The notes beneath the pieces were generated by a model. The model was not told the origin of the DNA, did no database searches, and saw nothing but the letters and a program-made list of their open reading frames with translations. A stretch of DNA of 64,000 nucleotides, taken from WLMZ01 sp963732585 (lineage in GTDB: Bacteria > Actinomycetota > Acidimicrobiia > Acidimicrobiales > Ilumatobacteraceae). Below are positions 53,385 to 62,600 of the stretch, piece by piece. The position numbers and the translations under genes were made by a program. The stretch covers positions 1 through 64,000 of the forward strand of contig CAVSZY010000005.1 of NCBI GenBank assembly GCA_963732585.1, given 5' to 3'. The stretch's first letter is position 1, and each line of letters opens with the position of its first letter.

Positions 53385-54983
53385 GTGTTGCGGTACCTGA
53401 CTGATCTCGTGCCGACAGCTGCGGAAAGAAGGCCTGACGGCACGGCGGTGATCGACGGCGAGATCAGCCACACGTGGGCCGATATTGCCGATCGATGTGC
53501 CAGGCTCGCCGCCGGACTCATTGCCAACGGCGTCGGGCCGGGTGATCGCGTCGGCGTTCACCTGCGTAAGAGCGCCGAGGCGTTCATCGCAATGCACGCA
53601 GTTGTGCAGAGCGGAGCTATCGCCGTACCGCTCGATCCATCGGCGTCACCCGACTACCTCGTGTCGATCGCTCGTGAGACGGGGTGCACCTCGCTCGTGA
53701 CGCACGACCTGTGCCGCTCCAGCGCCCGCCAACTCGCTACCGGTACCGCAATGGACGTCGTGTTTGGCATCGATCGATCGACGCTTGACGCCGAGCCGCA
53801 AACGCGTGTCGTCTCGAGCGCCGAGATCGCCGAGTTCGCGCCGCGCTCACCGGCGAAGGTCGATGCGCTCGACGCCGCCTACATCATCACCACGTCAGGC
53901 TCGACCGGTCGGCCGAAAGGTATCTGCCATACGCACGCCAGCGCGCTCGCGCACGTTCGTTCGATGATGGCCGCCTACGACTTCACTTGCGACGATCGCT
54001 TCAGCGACATCGCGCCGAATCACTTCGATATCTCCACGCTCGCGCTCTGGGTCACACCGGCCGTCGGTGCGACCAACGTTGTCGTGCGAGAGCAGTATCA
54101 GATGCTTCCGGCCAGCCTGTCAGCGCTCGTCGCGTCGTCGCGAATTTCCGTCTGGTACTCGGTGCCGTATCTGCTCTCCCAGCTGCTGTCGCGCGGCGCC
54201 ATCGAACGACATGACTTCTCAGCGCTGCGATGGGTTCTCTTCGGCGGCGAACTCTTCCCTTCGAGCACGCTCGCCGACTTGATGCGGTCGCTCCCGTCGA
54301 CCCGGTTCAGCAACGTCTACGGCCCCGCCGAAGTCAACGCCGTAACGGTTCACCATCTCGACGCGCTGCCCACCGATGACGAGACCATCCCCGTTGGCCG
54401 AGCGCTCGTCGGCTGCGAGGTTCGGCTTGTCGACACCGAAACGCACGATCTGGCCACGCCGCTGGCCAACGGCGCTTCGGGCGAGGTCTGGGTCAGGAGC
54501 GACACCATGATGCGCGGCTACTGGCAGCGGCCCGACTTGAACGACAAGTCGATTACCGCCGACGATGCCGGTCGTGCGTGGTACCGGACCGGCGATCTCG
54601 GCCATCTCGACGACACCGGACGACTGGTATTCACCGGTCGACTCGATCATCAGGTGAAGGTACGCGGCCATCGGATCGAACTCGAAGCAGTCGAGGCGGC
54701 GATCGAAGTCATCGCCGGTATCACCCACACGGTCGCCACCGTCTCTCGCCGCGCCGATGGCGCTGACAGCATCATCGCCGGGTACATCACCGACGACCAG
54801 TTCTCGCTCGAGCTCTCAGAACTCATGCGACTCGTCGGCCGCGCGCTTCCCGCCTATGCCGTGCCTGCCCGATTCCATCCGCTTTCCGGCACGCTTCCCA
54901 TGACAGGGAGCGGCAAGCTCAATCGGCGAGCGTTGCGCGCCAGCCTCCAGTTGCACGACTCCGAACAAAGGACCCCCTCGTGA
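53385..54983 (+). CDS. Stand-alone amino-acid adenylation enzyme
   Basis: Encodes 532 residues from GTG 53385, chosen because the upstream 16-mer supplies GGAG and homology begins VLRYLTDLVPTAAERRPDGT. Core motifs: A3 IITTSGSTGRPKGI, A5 NVYGPAEVNAV, A7 WYRTGDLGHLD, A8 GRLDHQVKVRGHRIELEAVE and A10 PMTGSGKLNRRALR with the catalytic Lys. The A4 region NHFDISTLALW gives D-I-L at the first specificity positions, reminiscent of the D-L-L of proline-activating PltF-type enzymes. That is a by-eye comparison only. It overlaps the carrier-protein gene by 4 bases. Confidence 0.9.
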   Translation: MLRYLTDLVPTAAERRPDGTAVIDGEISHTWADIADRCARLAAGLIANGVGPGDRVGVHLRKSAEAFIAMHAVVQSGAIAVPLDPSASPDYLVSIARETGCTSLVTHDLCRSSARQLATGTAMDVVFGIDRSTLDAEPQTRVVSSAEIAEFAPRSPAKVDALDAAYIITTSGSTGRPKGICHTHASALAHVRSMMAAYDFTCDDRFSDIAPNHFDISTLALWVTPAVGATNVVVREQYQMLPASLSALVASSRISVWYSVPYLLSQLLSRGAIERHDFSALRWVLFGGELFPSSTLADLMRSLPSTRFSNVYGPAEVNAVTVHHLDALPTDDETIPVGRALVGCEVRLVDTETHDLATPLANGASGEVWVRSDTMMRGYWQRPDLNDKSITADDAGRAWYRTGDLGHLDDTGRLVFTGRLDHQVKVRGHRIELEAVEAAIEVIAGITHTVATVSRRADGADSIIAGYITDDQFSLELSELMRLVGRALPAYAVPARFHPLSGTLPMTGSGKLNRRALRASLQLHDSEQRTPS

Positions 54984-55228
54984 CCGATATTCGATCAGCA
55001 CTTCTCGCCTTCATCAACAGCGAGGTTTCGACCGTCGCCGTTGAGATCTCCTCCGATACGGATCTTCTGCTGACCGGAGCTGTCGACTCGCTCGGCGTGA
55101 TCCGGATCACGCAGTGGATCGAGGACCACGTCGGTATCACCGTCGATCCGGCAGACGTGACCCTCGAAAACTTCCAAACCGTCGATCGGATGGTCGCCTA
55201 TGCCGACGAGCGAGTGGTACCGAAGTGA
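54980..55228 (+). CDS. Free-standing peptidyl/acyl carrier protein
   Basis: Encodes 82 residues from GTG 54980, coupled to the adenylation gene. The phosphopantetheine site is TGAVDSLGVIRITQWIEDH, with the modified Ser in D-S-L. Helix IV reads ENFQTVDRMVAYADE. It would receive the amino acid from the preceding enzyme and present it to the dehydrogenase and later to the NRPS. Confidence 0.92.
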   Translation: MTDIRSALLAFINSEVSTVAVEISSDTDLLLTGAVDSLGVIRITQWIEDHVGITVDPADVTLENFQTVDRMVAYADERVVPK

Positions 55229-56604
55229 CCGCTCTCCGTTCGGCTCTCGAGCGGCCCCTCAGCGCAGCCATCGCCGTCGTCGTTGCCGTCGCCGCGCTCG
55301 TGATCTCGACCGCCGATCCGGCCAGTGCCCATAGCGGCAACCAGTCCTATCTCTACATCGATGTCTTCAAGACGAGCGTCAGCGGGCGTATCGAGGCTCC
55401 GGTCAGCGACATCAACGAGGTCATCGGCCTCGACATCGACGGCACCGACGAAGAAGTCTCGGCCGCCCTCGATGCCAACCTGGCGAAGCTTGGCGCCTAC
55501 TTCGGGGCCCACCTCGAAATCGGCGCGGGCGGTCAGACGTGGCCGATCGAGTTCACTGCGGTCGAGCGCTTCTTTTCCAACTTGCCCGAGGCCGAAGACA
55601 ACTACGCCATCGTCAGGTTCCAAGCCGACGTTGGCGAAGCCACCGTTCCGCGAGCACTCGACGTGCGCTTCGATCCCTTCTTCGACGAGATCGAAGGACG
55701 CGACGGTCTGTTGCTCATCGGTAACGATTGGGACGCTGGCGTCCTCGACAACGGCCACGAGGTCTACTCGCAGTTCAGCGCAAGGTCACGAACGCAGAAC
55801 GTCGATCTCGGCGCCACCGGCTGGTTCAAGAACTTCAAGGCGAGCACCAAACTCGGCGTGAACCACATCAAGACGGGGCCAGACCACATGTTGTTCATCC
55901 TCGTGCTTCTCCTGCCGTCGGTCATGGTCTTCGCCAAGAGGTGGCGACCGTCGCCTTCGTTCCGTGCCGCGCTGTGGAAGGTGTTGAAGATCGTGACGAT
56001 GTTCACGCTCGCGCACACGATCACGTTCTCACTGGCCGGGCTCGAGATCATTCCAATCCCGTCACCGCGGCTCGTCGAGGGTGTGATCGCGATCTCGATC
56101 GCCGCGGCCGCGCTGCACAATCTTCGACCGGTGTTCGAAAACAGAGAAGCCTTGATTGCCTTTGCGTTCGGCCTCTTCCACGGCCTTGGATTTGCGTCAC
56201 TTGTCCAGGATCTCGACGTTCCCCGATCGACGCAACTCGTCTCGCTGGCGGGCCGCAATGTCGGCATCGAGATCGGCCAGACGGCCGTCGTGCTCGCTAT
56301 GTTCCCGACGCTCTACCTGCTGCGTCGCACGCGCTATTACCGCAGCCTGTTCGTCGGCCTTTCGATCCTGCTGACGGTGGTCAGTATCGGCTGGATGATC
56401 GAGCGTGTCTTCGAAAAGGAGCTCGGGATCAGCGACTGGGTAGACCCCGTGGTCCGATTCCCACGAGCATTGATCGTGATGGTGATCGTCACGGCGGCCG
56501 CTGGTGTGACCTATCTCATCGAGAAGAAGCGCAACCACCTTGTCGACATTGCACCGTCCCAACCCGAGTCCCCGACGCAAGCCGACGCCCTTGCGTCGAT
56601 CTGA
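55225..56604 (+). CDS. HupE/UreJ-type membrane protein with extracytoplasmic domain
   Basis: Encodes 459 residues from GTG 55225 (GTGA overlap). A signal segment (AAIAVVVAVAALVISTADPA) leads to an exported domain of about 200 residues. The HupE_UreJ_2 membrane part follows: GVNHIKTGPDHMLFILVLLL, FTLAHTITFSLAGLEIIPIP, IAISIAAAALHNLRPVF and AFGLFHGLGFASLVQDLD, with its conserved His residues. Family members are thought to move or bind nickel or other metals. Its fixed place between the carrier protein and the NRPS makes it part of the pathway, perhaps metal or product handling. Confidence 0.85.
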   Translation: MTALRSALERPLSAAIAVVVAVAALVISTADPASAHSGNQSYLYIDVFKTSVSGRIEAPVSDINEVIGLDIDGTDEEVSAALDANLAKLGAYFGAHLEIGAGGQTWPIEFTAVERFFSNLPEAEDNYAIVRFQADVGEATVPRALDVRFDPFFDEIEGRDGLLLIGNDWDAGVLDNGHEVYSQFSARSRTQNVDLGATGWFKNFKASTKLGVNHIKTGPDHMLFILVLLLPSVMVFAKRWRPSPSFRAALWKVLKIVTMFTLAHTITFSLAGLEIIPIPSPRLVEGVIAISIAAAALHNLRPVFENREALIAFAFGLFHGLGFASLVQDLDVPRSTQLVSLAGRNVGIEIGQTAVVLAMFPTLYLLRRTRYYRSLFVGLSILLTVVSIGWMIERVFEKELGISDWVDPVVRFPRALIVMVIVTAAAGVTYLIEKKRNHLVDIAPSQPESPTQADALASI

Positions 56605-56620
56605 CGAGCCACGGTTGTTC

Positions 56621-59600
56621 ATGCCAGATTTGTCACAGACCCCACACATGACCGGCGCATCGGTTGCGGTAACGGTTCGGTCGGGCCGTCCGTTGACAGC
56701 CATGCAACGGCCGCTTTGGTTCTCGCATCGCCAGCACGCCGGCGTTGCCGTTCAGAGCACCGCGTTGTTGACCCACATCGAAGCACCGGTCGACCCGCAA
56801 CTCTTGCACCAGGCGTTCGAAAAGGTGATTGCCAAGAACGACGCACTGCGGACGCGGATCGTCGAGATGAACGGTGTGCCGCTCGCTCATCTCGATGCGC
56901 GCCAGCAGGAGCTCAACGTCGTGTTCCTCTCCCGCAGCGACGTGTTCGAATGGGCCAAGCAGCGTGTCGCTTCGGCGCTCGACATCGCCTCGCGGTGTTA
57001 CGACAGCGTCGTCGTAGTTCACCCAGATGGCACGGTGTCGTGGTATCTGAACCTTCACCACGTCGTCACCGACGCAACGTCGTCGGCGATCGTGTTCGAA
57101 CTGACGGCAGCGGCGTACCACGGTGACGACGTTCCCGAGTCGGCCTACTACCGCTGGGCGAGCGACGCCACCACCTCCGAGCCCGGTGTGGCCAGACGCT
57201 CGCGAGCGCTCGCCCATTGGCAGGCCCGGGAGCGTCCGGCCCCGATCGCCCGTCTGTACAAGCCTGCACGAGAACCGGCCGCCTCGGCGCCTCGCCTGCC
57301 CGTCGAGATCAGCCCCGCCGTGGCCTCAGCGGCGCTGCAGCGGCTGGGCACGGACTTGAAGGCGATCTCCACCGACCTCGGCTGGACACTGCTGCTCGCA
57401 ACAGTGACTGCCGCATACCTGCGCAACGTCTCGGGTTCCGAGTCGTTCTCGATCGGTCTTCCGGTCCACAATCGCAGCGGTGCGCCAGCCCGCACGATCG
57501 TCGGGCCGGTCGTCGAAGTGTTTCCCGTCGATGTCACATTCGAGCCTGGCGATACGTTCCGTTCACTCCACAATCGCGTCGGTCGAGCCGTGCTGCGCAC
57601 CCTCGCCAACGCTGTAGCCGGTACTGCCCCGCCCAGTGATGCTGCGGCCATCTTGAACGTCATCCCACGAGCGGCTGTCGGTTCATTCGGTAGTGCACCG
57701 ACGACGACGACCTGGGTGCATCCCGACGCGATCGACTCGGCGCATGTGTTGCGTGTGCAGTTCACGGCGTACGGGTCCGCTGGCACCATCCCCGAACTCT
57801 CGCTCGACCTCAATAGGGCTGTGGCCGACGACCGTCACCTCGATCGGGCCGTCAGCCACTTCTCTTCGATGCTGGAAGCGATCGTCGCCGACCCCGACCA
57901 GACGATTGCGCTCGATCTACTCACAAACGACGAACGAGCCGAGATCGAGACGTGGGAATCGGCCCCCGACTTTTCGACCGCGACACCCGGCGTCGTCGAG
58001 CAGCTTCGCCGTTCGATCGCCGACCGATCCGACACGGTGCTGCGCGACGGGGTCCGAGCGTGGTCAGGTACCGACCTGCTAGCCGAAGTCGACGCACTCG
58101 CGCTTTGGCTACGCCAGTCGGGCGTTAGCGAGGGCGAGCGGGTCGGAATCGAGCTCGCGCGAAGTGCCGATGCCGTGATTGCCATCCTCGCCACCCTGGT
58201 CGCCGGTGGATCGTTTGTGCCACTCGAACCGTCGCTGCCGGCATCTCGACGCAGCGACTTGGCCCGTCGTGCCGGGTGCCGTCTCATCATCAGCGAGCTT
58301 CCAGACACCAAGGTTTCCAGCGAGCAACCAGCGCAACCACCGGCCGAGCCCGCTGGGCACCACGAGGCCTACGTGTTGTTCACCTCTGGGTCGAGCGGGG
58401 AGCCGAAGGGTGTTCCCATCACACACCTCGGTCTCGCTCGCTATCTCCGTTTCGCGGCCGAGAGCTACCTCGGTGATCACGCCATCTCCGGTGGCCGCCG
58501 CGACCTCGTGGTACCGCTGTTCAGCGCTCTCAGCTTCGACCTCACGATCACGAGCCTTTTCCTCCCACTGCTCGCTGGTGGCGAGCTCGTCGTGATCAGG
58601 CCCGACGGTCCCCGCGGGCTCGCCGTTCTCGCTGAGGACCGACGAATCAACTGGTGCAAGGCCACACCGTCACACCTCGAACTCCTGCTTCGACTCCTTC
58701 CGCCAGATCATCAACTTCGCACCCTCGTGGTTGGTGGAGAAGCATTCGGCAGCGGGCTCGCCCGGCGGCTGATCGGGTTTCGGCGCGACCTTGCCATCTT
58801 CAACGAGTACGGCCCCACCGAGGCGGTCGTGGGGTGCATGATTCACCGCGTCGAACCCGATCGCATCGGCGAACAGCTCGAGATCCCGATCGGCTGCCCC
58901 GCCCCCGGTGTGTCTTTGCGAGTCGTCGGACCCGAACTGCAACGGGTGCCTGCGGGCGCCGCGGGCGAGCTGTGTATCGCCCACGCCGGTTTGACGAGTG
59001 GCTACCTCGATGCTGTCGGGCCGTTCGTCGAACTCGACGGTGTCCGCTTCTATCGCTCAGGAGATCTCGTCCGGCTGGCCGATTCGCAGACCCTGGTCTA
59101 CCTCGGCCGCATCGATGAGCAGGTCAAGGTCGGCGGGATTCGCCTCGAACCGACCGAGGTCGAGGACGCACTGATGAGACATCCGGCGATCGCCGCTGCC
59201 GCCGTCCGCCTGTGGTCACCGAGACCGGCCGCTCCCGCCGCCCGGTGCGCACGATGCGGCCTGGCGTCGAACGTTCCGGCTATCTCCTTCGACGCGGAGG
59301 GTGTTTGCAGCTCCTGTCGGGCCTATGACCGAGTCGCGCCACAGGCGCAGGTGTGGTTCAAGTCGATCGACGATCTCATCGCTCAACGCGACCGAGCGCG
59401 AACACGCCGCGCCGGTAGGTACGACTGCCTTCTTCTGTTGAGCGGTGGTAAGGACTCGACCTACGCGCTGTACCAGCTTGTGGAGCTCGGGTTCACACCC
59501 TACGCATTCACGCTCGACAACGGCTTCATCTCAGAGGGCGCCAAGGAGAACATCCGTCGCTCGGTCGCCGACCTCGGCGTCGATCACGAGTTTGCGACGA

Positions 59601-62600
59601 CCGAGGCGATGAACGCCATTTTCCGCGACAGTCTCGAGCGCCACTCGAACGTGTGCAATGGCTGCTACAAGACCATTTACACCCTTGCGACCACGCGCGC
59701 CGTAGAGCTCGGTATTCCGCTCATCGTCACCGGCCTGTCGCGCGGCCAGCTGTTCGAGACCCGCTTGATCCCGCAGCAGTTTCGTGCCGAACGGTTCAAC
59801 CCCGAGGCAATCGACCGCGCTGTGCTCGAAGCGCGAAAGGTGTACCACCGCGTCGACGACGGACCGAAACGCCTGCTCGACACCACCGTGTTCGACGGCG
59901 AAGCGGTGTTCGAGCAGGTCGAGTATCTCGACTTCTACCGTTACGTCGACGTCGAACTCGCTGAGATGCTGTCGTTCCTCGACACGCAGGCCCCATGGGT
60001 TCGACCCAAGGACACCGGCCGATCCACGAACTGTCTGATCAATGCCGCCGGAATCCATGCGCATATCACCGAGCAGGGCTACCACAACTACGCCATCCCG
60101 TATGCCTGGGATGTGCGGCTCGGTCACAAGACCCGGCAGGAAGCGATCGACGAACTCGACGACCAACTCGACTCCGACGATGTCAATCGCCTGCTCGGCA
60201 CCGTCGGCTATGTGCTGAATCCGCGGCGCATCCTCACCGCATGGTTCGAGACTTCCGAAGGACACGTCGAGGCGCCCAGCCCGGCCGAACTGCGCACGTT
60301 CCTCGCCGCCGCGCTTGCGGCACACGCCATTCCTTCGGCATTCGTGATTGTCGATCAGCTGCCGCTGACGATGAACGGCAAACTCGATCATGCAGTCCTT
60401 CCTGCACCGGCGCGACTACATCGCCCGACGACAGGTATCGCTGTAGCGGCCGAAACCGAACTCGAAGCGACCGTCATCGCCCACTGGGAGCGAGTGCTGC
60501 GGACCGAACCGATCGCGGTCGACGACGACTTCTTTGCGCTCGGCGGCGACTCGCTCGACGCGCTCGAGATGATGACGTCATTGGGTGAGGCAATCGGGCG
60601 GACTCTCGACGACGAGCTGGCCTTTCTTCACCCAACGCCACGTTCGCTCGCCGCAGCGATCGACGCCTACCGCGGCGCGCCCGACGATAGGTCGAGCCGC
60701 ATCCAACCGACGATGCTGGGGCCATGGTCCGAAGGTAACCCACCGCCCCTGTCCGCCGGCGAGATGGCGATTCTGTTCGAGCAGTCGCGCCGACCCGACT
60801 CGATCATGTTCAACGTCGGTCGTCTCTACCGGGTCCGCGGCGCTCTCGACGCCGAGAAGTTTGCCGAGGCGGTCAGCTCCGTCGCCGTGACCCACGTGCC
60901 GCTGACATGGTCGTACGGCGCTCAACGAAGGCCGCTCTCTGCCACTGCCGCAATCGACTTCGCGGCGAGCGACACAGCGATCGATGATGACGCGCTCGAC
61001 GCCGACTTCCAGCGTGTGCACCGTGAGCCCTTCGATCTCGAACATGGACCATTGCTTCGAGTTCGACTGCAACCAATGACCGACGGGACGACGGCTGTTC
61101 TGCTCGCCAGTCACCACGTCAGTGTCGACGCCGAGAGCTTCGACAGGCTGTGGACACAAATCGATGATCACGTGGCGGGCCGACCGCTACGGTCGATCGC
61201 GTTCGACTACCCGAGTTTCGCCGAGTGGCAGCGGTCGCAGATTGCAACGGTGGACCAGCGGCTCGAATCACGCCAGCTCACCCCCGCCCGTCTGACAGTT
61301 GTGCGGCCCGCCTCGCGTGGTGCCGACGGATTTCTAACGATCGTCGCCACCGTGTCGCCGCGCTCGCTTCGTGCGGGCGCAAGCGGCACACCGTTTGCTC
61401 GCGCTGTCGCCGCCTTGACCGGGACGCTACGCCGCTACAGCGACGGTGATCTGACGACGTTCGGCATGCTGACCTCGACGCGACCGGTCGGCAGCGAAGC
61501 CGACCTGTTCGGCTACTTCCTCAACACCGTACCCGTCGATATAACGAGCACTCCCGACACGCCGCTGCACGAGATCATCGACGCCGCTGTCGCCGCAACG
61601 AGTACGAGCCTTGCCTACCGGAACACTCCCTACGCCGAGCTCGTCAGGCGGCAACGCTTCGCCGGCCGACTGCAGCCCGCCGTCGAGATACTCGTTGCCT
61701 ACGACGATCTCGACGACGTTTCGTTCCAGGGGCAGCCGACCTCGCGACGAGTGCTGAGCAATGGCGCCGCTGTCACTGATCTCACGTTCTTCTTCGAGGT
61801 CAGGGACGAAACGATCGACCTGAGCCTCGAGTACCGAGGCACGGTCCTGACGGACGCTTCGGCCCGTCAGCTCCTCGGCGACCTCGATGCCATGTTGACC
61901 GCCGTCGTGCAGCGGCCGACGTTGCACCTCGCCGACGTGTCTCTTCGAGCACCGCTCGCAACGCTGCAAGGTCCGCCGCTGCCGGACCTGCCGGCGAGCC
62001 TCCTGCCGACAATCGTCGACAACTTCACACGCCGAGGCGGCTCGTCGGCCGTCGTGTGCGGTTCGCAAGCCATCACGTGGGCCGAGCTCGGCTCACTGTC
62101 ATCGACGGTGGCAGCGCTACTCGCCGAGGTGGGGGTGGTCGCCGGCGACCGAGTTATCGTGAGCCTTCCCCGCTCGGTCGAAGCGATCGCGGCGATCGTC
62201 GGTGTGCTTCGGCTTGGCGCGACCTACGTGCCGGTCGACCCCAATTATCCCGCCGATCGGATTGCGCTTCTGGTGAGCGGTGCGAACGCAAAGGCCGCGG
62301 TTCGCCGACCGGGCCGCGACCTGACCGCAAACGATCTCGCTGTCTCGCTCGATGCCCTGCGTCGCGCCTTCGACGACAAGACGTCCGAAGGCATCATCGA
62401 CGCTGCTCCTGCGGGCGACGGTCTCGCCTACATCATCTTTACGTCTGGCTCGACGGGCCGGCCGCGCGGGGTCCCGGTCAGCCACGCCAATCTTGCGGCG
62501 AGCACACTTGCGCGCCGCAGCGTGTACGCGACGCAGCCGGAGCGCTTCGTCGTCGTCTCGAGTCTCTCCTTCGATTCGAGCATCGTCGGGTTGTTCTGGA

